A stretch of DNA of 6,946 nucleotides from DASYAN01 sp036501345 (GCA_036501345.1 DASYAN010000347.1:1-6946), one strand, 5' to 3'. Positions 1 through 6,219 are shown, counted from the stretch's first letter. The notes: generated by a model from the letters alone, not told the origin. Translations and numbers: made by a program.

Positions 1-1
1 C

Positions 2-673
2 GCTTTTCATTCTGGAAAGCAAGTGATCTCCAAGGCCAATCATTACGCCAGACTGAGGAAGCGTCTGCAAAAGAAAGGCACTCGTTCGGCTACCCGCCGC
101 TTGGTGGTCATCTCTGGACGAGAGAGACGGTTGAAGCAAGATGCCAATCATTGTGTCTCCAAAAGCATCGTTGCTGGGTACCCCAATCATCTGATCGGTT
201 TGGAGCACCTGACAGCTATCAGAGATCGAACCAAGCGCAAAAAAGGCAAGAAGGCAAGCAAAAAGCAGAGGAAAGCCAATGCCACCTCTTCCAAGTGGTC
301 GTTTGCAGAGCTTCAAAGCATGATTGCCTACAAGGCCCAATGGTCTGGGAGTATGGCCATCAAGGTCGATGCCAACTACACCAGCAAAGCTTGTCCCATG
401 TGTGGGCATACCTGTGATGAAAATCGCCCACACAAAGGTCTCTTGTTCATCTGTCAGAAGTGTCATTACACCCTCCATGCTGATCTAGTTGGGGCCAGAA
501 ACGTGACGATGCGAACGTTGCTCATCCGGCAAGACTGGTTGAGTACGGGTACCATGTCAGAGTGCCCTGATGTAGCGGATAAAGAAGCCAAAGCAGCACG
601 CCTCAAAAGGTTTGCTGAGTTGCGGTGGAGTCTAGATACAAGCCCATCCCCTTTCGGGGATATGGGTTTCTGA
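2..673 (+). CDS. tnpB: TnpB-family RNA-guided endonuclease / IS605 OrfB, 5' partial
   Basis: This is the C-terminal part of a TnpB protein, the transposon-encoded RNA-guided nuclease ancestral to Cas12. The frame is open to the left edge, so the GTG at 23 is probably internal and the gene starts upstream. Numbering from that GTG, GTRSATRRL and SGRERR (19-36) match the conserved helical region. GLEHLTAIRDR (59-69) carries the RuvC-II glutamate E61. WSFAELQSMIAYKA (92-105) is followed by a zinc ribbon CPMC (124-127) and CQKC (144-147). HADLVGARN (152-160) carries the RuvC-III aspartate D154. The RuvC-I aspartate would lie outside the window. Both visible catalytic acids and all four zinc cysteines are intact, so this half shows no sign of decay. 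About 55 residues follow RuvC-III, and the last of them are encoded inside the right-end hairpin. Whether the protein is active cannot be told from this part. Confidence 0.9.
   Translation, partial: AFHSGKQVISKANHYARLRKRLQKKGTRSATRRLVVISGRERRLKQDANHCVSKSIVAGYPNHLIGLEHLTAIRDRTKRKKGKKASKKQRKANATSSKWSFAELQSMIAYKAQWSGSMAIKVDANYTSKACPMCGHTCDENRPHKGLLFICQKCHYTLHADLVGARNVTMRTLLIRQDWLSTGTMSECPDVADKEAKAARLKRFAELRWSLDTSPSPFGDMGF
640..669 (+). repeat. Right-end hairpin of the IS element, overlapping the tnpB stop region
   Basis: AAGCCCATCCCC (640-651) pairs with GGGGATATGGGTTT (656-669) around a TTTC loop. This gives 12 pairs, one of them G-T, with a two-base AT bulge (662-663). Stem-loops of this kind at the 3' end of tnpB are the recognition structures of IS200/IS605 right ends. 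In studied TnpB systems this region also forms the end of the scaffold of the guide RNA (omegaRNA/reRNA). The structure is seen in the sequence; its role is inferred from the family. Confidence 0.65.
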
Positions 674-734
674 CTTGTAAGGAAGCAGGAAGTAGTGCTA
701 AATAGATGGAACCTTATCATCACCAATATTTAGC

Positions 735-740
735 AGGAGA
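735..740 (+). promoter_or_regulatory. Ribosome binding site that decides the ligA start
   Basis: AGGAGA lies 7 bases before the ATG at 748. The in-frame ATG at 706 has only AGGAAG-type sequences at 680-685 and 687-692, 13 or more bases away. The 748 start is therefore preferred. A poor promoter-like pair, TTGTAA (675-680) and TAAATA (699-704), would also put the transcript start after 706, but that pair is weak. Confidence 0.6.
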
Positions 741-747
741 TATAGAC

Positions 748-2844
748 ATGTCTGAGTTCCCAGACGAGCATGATAAACAGCAGCCAACAGAACAAGCTCA
801 CTTATCACTGGGCAGCAGTACAGAAGAACAACTTGCAGCACATGTCGCAGCCATTTGGCACCAGATCGAAGAGGCAAATTATCAGTACTACGTCCAAGAC
901 AATCCAGTACTGACCGATGCCGAGTACGATCAATTGATGCTCGAACTCCAACGACTTGAGCGCGAACACCCAGAATTGCAAACGCCTGATTCACCAACAC
1001 AACGGGTTGGAGCAGAACCAGTACAGGATGTAGCGCAACACCGTCATCCGCTCCCAATGCTGAGTCTGGCAAATGCTCGTAGCGAGCAAGAACTGCGTGA
1101 ATGGCATAAACGCGCACAAAATATTATGCCCGGTGCACAATTTAGCTATGTGTGCGAGTTAAAAATTGATGGTCTGGCTATAGCTCTAACCTATGAGCAA
1201 GGGCAACTCACCATAGGTGCCACACGCGGTGATGGGCTAGTGGGAGAAAATTGGACCTCAAACCTCCGCACTATCCGTACCATTCCGCACAAGCTGCGTG
1301 GCGAGCATATTCCTGCCAAAGTTGAGGTACGTGGCGAAACTTACATGTCTATCCAGGACTTTGAGCAACTCAACCAAGAGATGACGAATAACCGTCTTTT
1401 TGCTAACCCACGCAATGCAGCTGCTGGTTCACTGCGGCAGAAAGACTCACGCGTTACCGCAACCCGGCACCTCAACTTCTTCGCTTATCAGGTCGGCTAC
1501 GTCCAGGGAATGGATATCCGTACACACTGGGATGCCCTCCAACTTATTCGCGAATGGAGCTTCCCTGTCAATCCCTTCACTCAACTGGCACATAGTCTAG
1601 AAGAGGTGATGGACTATTGCAACAAATGGGAAAAAGAGCGCTTTAGCCTTCCCTATGAAATTGACGGTGTTGTCATCAAGATCAATGATCGCTCCCAGCA
1701 AGAAGAGCTAGGCACTGTCGCACGCGATCCACGCTGGGCGATTGCCTTCAAGTATCCGCCCACCCAAGTCGCGACTAAATTGCTTGATATTGGCGTGAGC
1801 ATCGGGCGTACTGGCACCGTGAATCCCTGGGCAGTACTCGAACCAGTCAATATTCGCGGTGTCACCGTCTCGCGTGCCGCGCTACACAATGAAGGTGATA
1901 TCCGGCGCAAAGATCTACGCATCGGCGACTGGGTTCTCGTGCAACGTGCTGGCGAAGTCATCCCCCAAGTCGTCAAGCCCGTTATAGAGCGACGAACTGA
2001 CCAGGAAGAGGTCTACCACCTGCCAGAAAGTTGTCCAGAATGCGGCACGCCTATTGAACGCGACCCCGATCAAGCGATGGCTTATTGCCCTAACACACAG
2101 TGTCCAGCACGGCACCTTGAAAGTATTATTCATTTCGTCTCGAAAAGTGCTATGGATATGGATACCATCGGTGAGAAGATGTGTGAGCAACTCGCCGAAG
2201 CTGGCTATCTCTACAGTGTCGCAGACTTCTATCATTTGACACGCGATCAGTTGTTGGCTCTGGAAGGTGTCAAAGAGAGGAGCGCCACCAAGATGCTCAA
2301 CGCCATCGAAGCCAGCAAGCAGCAACCTCTCTCTCGCCTCCTCTTCGCGCTTAATATTCGCTACCTGGGTGAGAAGGCAGCTCAGGTTATTGCCCAGGCC
2401 TTTGGTGACATTGATCGCCTGATGGCAGTGCAAGAGGAAGAAATTATCGCGATACCCGGGATTGGTCCAAAAACCGGGCATAGTCTCTATAGCTGGCTGC
2501 AAGCAGAGTCGAATCGTGCCTTGATCGAGCGGTTACGTCAAGCTGGTCTCAACACGAAAGAGGCACAGCAAACGATCAGCGGCCCACTATCAGGACAAAC
2601 CTTCCTACTCACAGGACGCCTCAGTAGTATGACTCGCACTGCCGCCGAGGAAGCGATCACACAATTGGGAGGAACCATTGCCAGCGGAGTAAGTAAATCG
2701 CTCAGTCATCTTATTGTCGGTGAAGACGCAGGCTCCAAGCTTGCCAAGGCTCAAAAAGCTGGTGTTGCTATCCACGATGAATCGTGGCTAATCGATTTAC
2801 TAAAGCACAGTACGGCAACGAGTAACTCCTATGTCAGAAAATAA
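748..2844 (+). CDS. ligA: NAD-dependent DNA ligase LigA
   Basis: LigA seals 3'-OH/5'-phosphate nicks in DNA during replication and repair. It uses NAD+ to form a ligase-AMP intermediate. From the ATG at 748 the protein has 698 residues, a little over the usual 670 or so. The excess is a 24-residue polar N-terminal tail before domain Ia. Domain Ia carries the NMN-binding residues in YQYYV and LTDAEYD (about 45-61). The nucleotidyltransferase core has the adenylation motif KIDG with the active lysine at 139, ANPRNAAAGS (219-228), GVVIK (307-311) and WAIAFKYP (330-337). An OB fold follows, then a four-cysteine zinc finger (C429, C432, C447, C452). Helix-hairpin-helix repeats come next, for example IPGIGPKTG (569-577), and the protein ends in a BRCT domain (about 612-686). 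All key residues are present, so it should be active. An in-frame ATG at 706 would add 14 residues but has the weaker ribosome site. The gene looks monocistronic, since mscS has its own promoter. Confidence 0.97.
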   Translation: MSEFPDEHDKQQPTEQAHLSLGSSTEEQLAAHVAAIWHQIEEANYQYYVQDNPVLTDAEYDQLMLELQRLEREHPELQTPDSPTQRVGAEPVQDVAQHRHPLPMLSLANARSEQELREWHKRAQNIMPGAQFSYVCELKIDGLAIALTYEQGQLTIGATRGDGLVGENWTSNLRTIRTIPHKLRGEHIPAKVEVRGETYMSIQDFEQLNQEMTNNRLFANPRNAAAGSLRQKDSRVTATRHLNFFAYQVGYVQGMDIRTHWDALQLIREWSFPVNPFTQLAHSLEEVMDYCNKWEKERFSLPYEIDGVVIKINDRSQQEELGTVARDPRWAIAFKYPPTQVATKLLDIGVSIGRTGTVNPWAVLEPVNIRGVTVSRAALHNEGDIRRKDLRIGDWVLVQRAGEVIPQVVKPVIERRTDQEEVYHLPESCPECGTPIERDPDQAMAYCPNTQCPARHLESIIHFVSKSAMDMDTIGEKMCEQLAEAGYLYSVADFYHLTRDQLLALEGVKERSATKMLNAIEASKQQPLSRLLFALNIRYLGEKAAQVIAQAFGDIDRLMAVQEEEIIAIPGIGPKTGHSLYSWLQAESNRALIERLRQAGLNTKEAQQTISGPLSGQTFLLTGRLSSMTRTAAEEAITQLGGTIASGVSKSLSHLIVGEDAGSKLAKAQKAGVAIHDESWLIDLLKHSTATSNSYVRK

Positions 2845-2890
2845 GTGACGACTCCCCACGCAGAAATGCTCTGTACTTTGCATCAAAGGA

Positions 2891-2919
2891 TAGACAAGGT
2901 AGAGGCGTTCTAGTATACT
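2891..2919 (+). promoter_or_regulatory. Sigma-70-type promoter of mscS
   Basis: TAGACA (2891-2896, 5 of 6 match to TTGACA) is followed after 17 bases by TATACT (2914-2919, 5 of 6 match to TATAAT). The predicted start near 2926 gives a leader of about 55 bases before the mscS ATG. The position between ligA and mscS argues that mscS is transcribed independently. Confidence 0.65.
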
Positions 2920-2931
2920 CTTTTAACTAGA
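2909..2931. repeat. Dyad overlapping the mscS -10 box, candidate operator
   Basis: TCTAGT (2909-2914) and ACTAGA (2926-2931) are perfect inverted copies separated by 11 bases. The dyad covers the -10 box and the predicted transcription start. A repressor dimer bound here would block the promoter. Inside it, AGTATACT (2912-2919) is itself an 8-base palindrome. No regulator is identified. Confidence 0.4.
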
Positions 2932-2980
2932 CTTGAGAAAGAACACATTACTGTCTGTTAAGGAATTGTAAGGAAGAGGA

Positions 2981-3898
2981 ATGGATTTCAAACGAGCCTG
3001 GGATACAATGACAAATATGGCGGAAAGTCTTATTGCAGCACTTCCGAATCTTGTTCTGGCTTTCCTCATCTTCGTCTTTTTTTATGTTATTGCCAAAAGA
3101 ATACGGTTACTTGTTATTCAAATAACTGAAAAGCAGCATAGGGGGAAAAATCTCGGAGTACTGCTGGGCAAAACAGCAGAAACCTCTGTCGTCATTACTG
3201 GCCTGCTGGTCACAATGACTGTCGTCTTCCCATCGTTCAAACCTGGAGATCTGATTCAACTTCTAGGCATTGGTAGTGTTGCCATCGGCTTCGCTTTTCA
3301 TGACATTTTCCAGAATTTTCTGGCAGGCATCCTCTTGCTACTAACCGCTCCTTTTAAGATTGGTGATCAGATCATGGTCGAAGGTTTTGAAGGAACCGTC
3401 GAAGACATCCAGACACGTGCGACAACAATCAAGACCTATGATGGACGTCGCGTCGTCTTACCCAACACTACTCTATTTACCAATTCGGTAACGGTCAATA
3501 CCGCCTTTGGAAAGCGTCGCATGGAATACGAGGTGGGGATCGACTATAAAGAGGATATCGATCAAGTAAAAAAAATCATCCTTGATGCGGTCAATAGCAT
3601 TGATGGAGTGCTAGATGATCCACCCGCCGAAGCACTTGTTGTGGCATTAGCGGACTGCAATGTGAATATCCGTATCCACTGGTGGACCATGACGCCTCAG
3701 AATATACATACGCTTCACCTGCAAGATAAAGTACTTACAGCCCTCAAGAACAGCATGGTCAAGAGCGGCATAGATCTCCCTATGCCAAGCCAGCAGATTC
3801 TCCTGCAAACGCTCTCAGAAAGTGGCAATGGTAATCACTCCAATGACAGCAAGCTGCTGGTCGATGAAAAGTCATCGAGTCATACAAATAGATCCTAG
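2981..3898 (+). CDS. mscS: MscS-family small-conductance mechanosensitive ion channel
   Basis: This is a membrane channel of the MscS family, which opens under membrane tension to release solutes during hypo-osmotic shock. The protein has 305 residues, close to the 286 of E. coli MscS. Three membrane segments are visible: about 17-39, about 66-84, and the pore-lining TM3 at about 92-122, which is rich in Gly and Ala (GIGSVAIGFAFHDIFQNFLA). TM3 leads into the diagnostic PFKIGDQI (124-131), the beta-domain with EGTVEDI (137-143), and DGRRVVLPN (154-162). The alpha/beta domain ends in GIDLPMPSQQI (263-273). The last 25 residues are a Ser/Asn-rich hydrophilic tail with no recognised function. The ATG at 2981 has TAAGGA (2969-2974) as ribosome site, 6 bases away. 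The gene has its own promoter and converges on the response regulator gene downstream. It belongs to the simple three-helix class of the family, and the solute it passes cannot be told from sequence. Confidence 0.93.
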   Translation: MDFKRAWDTMTNMAESLIAALPNLVLAFLIFVFFYVIAKRIRLLVIQITEKQHRGKNLGVLLGKTAETSVVITGLLVTMTVVFPSFKPGDLIQLLGIGSVAIGFAFHDIFQNFLAGILLLLTAPFKIGDQIMVEGFEGTVEDIQTRATTIKTYDGRRVVLPNTTLFTNSVTVNTAFGKRRMEYEVGIDYKEDIDQVKKIILDAVNSIDGVLDDPPAEALVVALADCNVNIRIHWWTMTPQNIHTLHLQDKVLTALKNSMVKSGIDLPMPSQQILLQTLSESGNGNHSNDSKLLVDEKSSSHTNRS

Positions 3899-3942
3899 CT
3901 TCTCTTTCCTGGTCAGCTTCACTATGTGAGATTTACAATCAA

Positions 3943-4335
3943 TTAATTTACTATTTGCTTGACGGTTTCTAACAGCACGTTAAGATCAAACGGCTTATCT
4001 AACACAGTCAATTTCCGCTCGCCCAGATCACCTCTATGAAGAGAAAAACTTGCACTGATGAGAATAGAAGGAACATCTCGTGAGACCTTGTCCGCATGAA
4101 GTCTGTCATAGAGTTCGAGGCCATTCATACCAGGAAGCAAGTAATCAATGATCCAGAGGTCTACTTTGACCGCATTAGCGAAATCTAACGCCTCATAAGG
4201 GTCCGCAACCAGCAAGGTATGCAACGATAGTTCCTCCGTAAGTGTCAGTTGGATCACTTCACCTGTGGGTCTATCGTCTTCTACGACAAGGATCGTCCTA
4301 GCATCAGGAGAGAGCACGTCTTGAGTATCAAACAT
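3943..4335 (-). CDS. Single-domain response regulator (receiver only), first copy
   Basis: This is a CheY-like receiver protein of 130 residues with no output domain. The acidic pocket is E19-D20-D21 in ILVVEDD. The phosphoacceptor is D64 in WIIDYLLPGMNG, the switch serine is S94 in ILISAS, and the conserved lysine is K114 in DKPF. All catalytic positions are present, so phosphorylation is expected. Such proteins usually act by protein contact or in a phosphorelay, with a histidine kinase encoded elsewhere; none is in this window. The ATG at 4335 is chosen because GGAAG lies 5 bases upstream and the receiver fold begins shortly after it. An ATG at 4347 and a TTG at 4374 are in frame but have poor ribosome sites, and the TTG extension would translate through a hairpin. 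The gene is divergent from the lectin gene and convergent with mscS, with only 44 bases between the two stops. Confidence 0.9.
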   Translation of the reverse strand: MFDTQDVLSPDARTILVVEDDRPTGEVIQLTLTEELSLHTLLVADPYEALDFANAVKVDLWIIDYLLPGMNGLELYDRLHADKVSRDVPSILISASFSLHRGDLGERKLTVLDKPFDLNVLLETVKQIVN

Positions 4336-4349
4336 AGTATCTTCCATTC

Positions 4350-4369
4350 CAGAAGCAGAAAAGCTTCTG
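4350..4369 (-). repeat. Perfect inverted repeat just upstream of the first response regulator
   Basis: CAGAAGC (4350-4356) and GCTTCTG (4363-4369) are perfect inverted copies around a 6-base A-rich loop. They lie 15 bases before the response regulator ATG. In the minus-strand transcript this forms a 7-bp hairpin in the leader. It could act as an operator or influence translation. No known motif is recognised. Confidence 0.4.
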
Positions 4370-4387
4370 CCCAAGGGTCAATGAAGA

Positions 4388-4417
4388 AGCATAGGGAAAT
4401 TTAGGGATACCTAACAA
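4388..4417 (-). promoter_or_regulatory. Weak candidate promoter of the first response regulator
   Basis: On the minus strand TTGTTA (4417-4412) is followed after 18 bases by TATGCT (4393-4388). Each box matches the sigma-70 consensus at 4 of 6 positions. The predicted start would fall near 4381 and place the inverted repeat at 4350-4369 in the leader. This is a plausible but weak call. Confidence 0.3.
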
Positions 4418-4430
4418 TAACACGAATACA

Positions 4431-4446
4431 AAACTATAAATAGTTT
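4431..4446. repeat. 16-base palindrome in the divergent regulator/lectin region, candidate operator
   Basis: AAACTAT (4431-4437) and ATAGTTT (4440-4446) are perfect inverted copies around a central AA. The site lies just upstream of the candidate promoter of the response regulator and about 125 bases upstream of the lectin ATG. A transcription factor dimer binding here could control both genes. No family is identified. Confidence 0.4.
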
Positions 4447-4491
4447 CACCAATAAGTACAATCCAAGGCTGATTTGCTTACCCCCACGCCC

Positions 4492-4508
4492 TTTTCGTTC
4501 ATCGAAAA
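4492..4508. repeat. Inverted repeat upstream of the lectin gene
   Basis: TTTTCG (4492-4497) and CGAAAA (4503-4508) are perfect 6-base inverted copies around TTCAT. The site lies 64 bases before the lectin ATG, near where a promoter would be expected. I find no convincing -35/-10 pair for the lectin gene. A lone TACAAT (4457-4462) has no matching -35. Confidence 0.3.
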
Positions 4509-4556
4509 CTACCGATAGAGGAACAAAGGAACAGAGTAATCCCATTAGTGCAACTA

Positions 4557-4562
4557 AAGGAG
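4557..4562 (+). promoter_or_regulatory. Ribosome binding site of the lectin gene
   Basis: AAGGAG lies 9 bases before the ATG at 4572 and 12 before the second ATG at 4575. A GTG at 4548 is in frame but lies upstream of this site, so it is rejected as the start. Confidence 0.6.
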
Positions 4563-4571
4563 AGAAGTACC

Positions 4572-5681
4572 ATGATGCTATGTGGCTTCGACTGGCCCGC
4601 CGGAAGGTCAAAACAAGTGGCCTATATCGATGAACGCGACCATATTCGAGAAATGTTTGTAAAGGAAGGAGACATCTGGCAAGAGCACGACTTGACTGCT
4701 AGAGCCAATGCTCCCAGAGCAAGTGATAAATCGCCGCTTGCTGGTTACTCCTGGATCGCTGGCGGCACCAAACAGATCATCTACATGGATCGCAACCGCC
4801 ACATCCAAGAACTGCATACTGGCATCCATGTTTGGTGGGAATGCACTGACTTAACTGCGCTCACTAATGCCCCTTTGGTTGATGGCACTGCCTTATCCGG
4901 TTTTGAGTGGACTGCCGGCAACACCAAGCAAGTTGTCTATGTTGACCATAACTACCACATTCAAGAGATGCACGTCGGCCCGGGAGGCCACTGGCAAGTC
5001 GCTGATCTTACCGAACTCACTGGTGCTCCCCTGGCCGAAGGAACACACATTGTTGGCTATGATTGGCCTGCGGGAAGCAGTAAGCAGGTCGCCTACATTG
5101 ACAACCGCGGCCATATCATAGAACTCTATATTGGCATTGGAGGACAATGGCGGTTCGCTGATCTTACCGAACTCACTGGTGCTCCCCTCGCAGATCGAGG
5201 AAACCTTGGTCCTTCTCTCACCGCTTTCTCCTGGGAAGCTGGCAATTCCAAACAGATCATCTACCAAGACCGCAATGAGCATATCATGGAAATGCATGTC
5301 ACCGTAGGCGGCCAGTGGCGACTGACTGATCTCACGATGATTGCGCAAGCTCCTCTCGCCAATAGTATCGGCGGCATTGCAGGCTATGATTGGCCCGCAG
5401 AAAGAAGCAAACAGGTCGTCTATGTCGACTCCAACTACAATGTCCAGGAACTCTATGTGAGAGAGAACGATTACTGGCATTGTGTTGACTTAATGGCAAC
5501 GACATGTGCTCCTCGTGTCCAGGAAGGGCCAATTGCGGGCTTTGGGTGGTCAGCGGCTAATACCAAGCAAGTTGTCTATACCGGTCCCAGAAAGAGCATT
5601 CAAGAACTATACGTGAGTGTTGGTGGTCAGTGGCAGGTTGCTGATCTCACACTACTCACCAGTTCACTCATGCTAATCTAG
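4572..5681 (+). CDS. Seven-repeat beta-propeller protein related to AAL-type fucose lectins
   Basis: The 369-residue protein consists almost wholly of seven tandem repeats of 47 to 56 residues, starting at about 4, 58, 110, 162, 218, 271 and 323. The consensus is G-[FY]-x-W-x-A, KQ[VI]-x-Y, [IV]-x-E-[LM], a later W, DL, then AP in blades 1 to 6. The order of these elements resembles the blades of the fungal fucose-specific lectin family (Aleuria aurantia lectin, AAL), which form a sugar-binding beta-propeller. Seven blades are predicted here against six in AAL. The conserved Glu and the Trp of each blade match two of the fucose-contact residues of AAL. The third, an Arg, aligns by eye with an invariant Gln (KQ), so sugar specificity may differ or be lost. 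There is no signal peptide or membrane segment, so it is probably cytoplasmic unless exported by another route. The gene is divergent from one response regulator and convergent with another. Family membership is likely; the ligand is unknown. Confidence 0.75.
   Translation: MMLCGFDWPAGRSKQVAYIDERDHIREMFVKEGDIWQEHDLTARANAPRASDKSPLAGYSWIAGGTKQIIYMDRNRHIQELHTGIHVWWECTDLTALTNAPLVDGTALSGFEWTAGNTKQVVYVDHNYHIQEMHVGPGGHWQVADLTELTGAPLAEGTHIVGYDWPAGSSKQVAYIDNRGHIIELYIGIGGQWRFADLTELTGAPLADRGNLGPSLTAFSWEAGNSKQIIYQDRNEHIMEMHVTVGGQWRLTDLTMIAQAPLANSIGGIAGYDWPAERSKQVVYVDSNYNVQELYVRENDYWHCVDLMATTCAPRVQEGPIAGFGWSAANTKQVVYTGPRKSIQELYVSVGGQWQVADLTLLTSSLMLI
4999..5188 (+). repeat. 34-base identical direct repeat in blades 3 and 4 of the lectin gene
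   Basis: Bases 4999-5032 and 5155-5188 are identical over 34 positions and lie exactly 156 bases (52 codons) apart, one blade length. They encode the ADLTELTGAPLA end of blades 3 and 4. Other blades are much more diverged at the DNA level. Recent blade duplication or gene conversion between neighbouring blades would explain this. Confidence 0.75.
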
Positions 5682-5706
5682 CATTCCTTACCACATGCAA
5701 TATTAA

Positions 5707-5752
5707 TGAGAGAGTAGACGCTTCTCGCAACTACGAAGAGTCCATTCTCTCA
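5707..5752. terminator. Long imperfect hairpin between convergent genes, candidate two-way terminator
   Basis: TGAGAGA (5707-5713) pairs perfectly with TCTCTCA (5746-5752). Pairing continues inward through GAC/GTC (5717-5719 with 5740-5742) and CTTC/GAAG (5721-5724 with 5735-5738). The total is 16 pairs with two mismatches and a 10-base loop. It starts 26 bases after the lectin stop and 45 bases beyond the stop of the facing response regulator. There is no clear T-tract on the plus strand and only a modest one on the minus strand, so intrinsic termination is uncertain. It may instead protect 3' ends. Confidence 0.4.
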
Positions 5753-5796
5753 AATCAGCATGCGTGTCCTTACCTGCAGTGGTGATCACTACCAGT

Positions 5797-6219
5797 CTAG
5801 TCGTTTGGCAAACCAAGCACATTCGTCACAGCAGAAACAAGATCCTGGTAGGTGAAGGGCTTTTCAATAAAAAAGGCTTTGGGGGCAATACTAAGAGCTT
5901 TAGAAATTTCAGCAGCTGTTGCTGCGCTGCAGCAAATTAGAGGCAACGACTGTGTAGTAGGATGAGAGCTCAATGATCGCAAAACATCAATTCCTGTAAT
6001 ATCAGGCAAATGAAGATCTAGGATGAGCACATCAACAGGTGGGGAGCAGGGAATTATTTTTGCGTTTTTATTACCGCGTAGTACCTCTGCTGGCAAAAGA
6101 GCGTCTAAACAGGCTTGCGGATGTTCATAAATAAACACCTGATGACCAGCATATTGTAGAATCGTCGCACATAGTTTTGCAATACGCGAATTATCTTCTA
6201 GCAGACCTACTTGGGCCAT
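5797..6219 (-). CDS. Single-domain response regulator (receiver only), second copy
   Basis: This is a receiver-only protein of 140 residues. The acidic pair is E8-D9 in VGLLEDN, the phosphoacceptor is D68 in VLILDLHLPDITG, the switch serine is S98 in LICCSA, and the conserved lysine is K120 in EKPF. Compared with a standard receiver it carries about 14 extra residues at 45-59, between helix 2 and strand 3. It shows little similarity to the other receiver in this window beyond the family motifs, so the two are not a recent duplication. No output domain or kinase is present, so it probably acts through protein contact or a phosphorelay. The ATG at 6219 is chosen because the fold begins at once. 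An in-frame TTG at 6291 would overlap the -35 box of the gene's own promoter and lie upstream of the predicted transcript start. The ribosome site (GGCGGA) is weak. The gene converges on the lectin gene. Confidence 0.9.
   Translation of the reverse strand: MAQVGLLEDNSRIAKLCATILQYAGHQVFIYEHPQACLDALLPAEVLRGNKNAKIIPCSPPVDVLILDLHLPDITGIDVLRSLSSHPTTQSLPLICCSAATAAEISKALSIAPKAFFIEKPFTYQDLVSAVTNVLGLPND

Larger units (their letters stand above)
1..675 (+). mobile_element. 3' part of an IS200/IS605-type element (tnpB end and right end)
   Basis: The left part of the window is the distal portion of a TnpB-carrying insertion sequence. It is identified by the tnpB reading frame and by a stem-loop over the last codons, as is usual at the right end of IS200/IS605 elements. 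The left end, the start of tnpB and any tnpA transposase lie outside the window, so completeness and mobility cannot be judged. The exact right boundary is not visible. It is placed just after the hairpin, and ligA begins within about 75 bases. Confidence 0.7.

Noticed and set aside
466..726. 86-codon minus-strand open frame
   Set aside because: It is antisense to the tnpB zinc ribbon and right end, with no motifs.
698..1117. 139-codon minus-strand open frame over the ligA start
   Set aside because: It is antisense to the conserved domain Ia of ligA and has no supporting signals.
1915..2502. 195-codon minus-strand open frame
   Set aside because: It lies wholly inside ligA, whose sense-strand protein is unambiguous, and its translation resembles no family I know.
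2876..2888. Small inverted repeat CTTTG-CAT-CAAAG after ligA, considered as a terminator
   Set aside because: The stem has only 5 pairs, is not GC-rich and has no T-tract. It lies just before the mscS -35, where chance symmetry is common.
4411..4611. 66-codon minus-strand open frame with a hydrophobic stretch
   Set aside because: It overlaps the lectin start and the palindromes of the intergenic region and lacks a ribosome site. The hydrophobic run looks like chance.
4893..5480. 195-codon minus-strand open frame
   Set aside because: It runs antisense through the lectin repeats. Its own periodicity (repeated VDDLF/GDLL-type segments) mirrors the sense-strand repeats, and it has no ribosome site.
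5782..5789. GTGATCAC palindrome near the end of the second response regulator
   Set aside because: It is only 8 bases and expected by chance in a window this size. Extension is imperfect.
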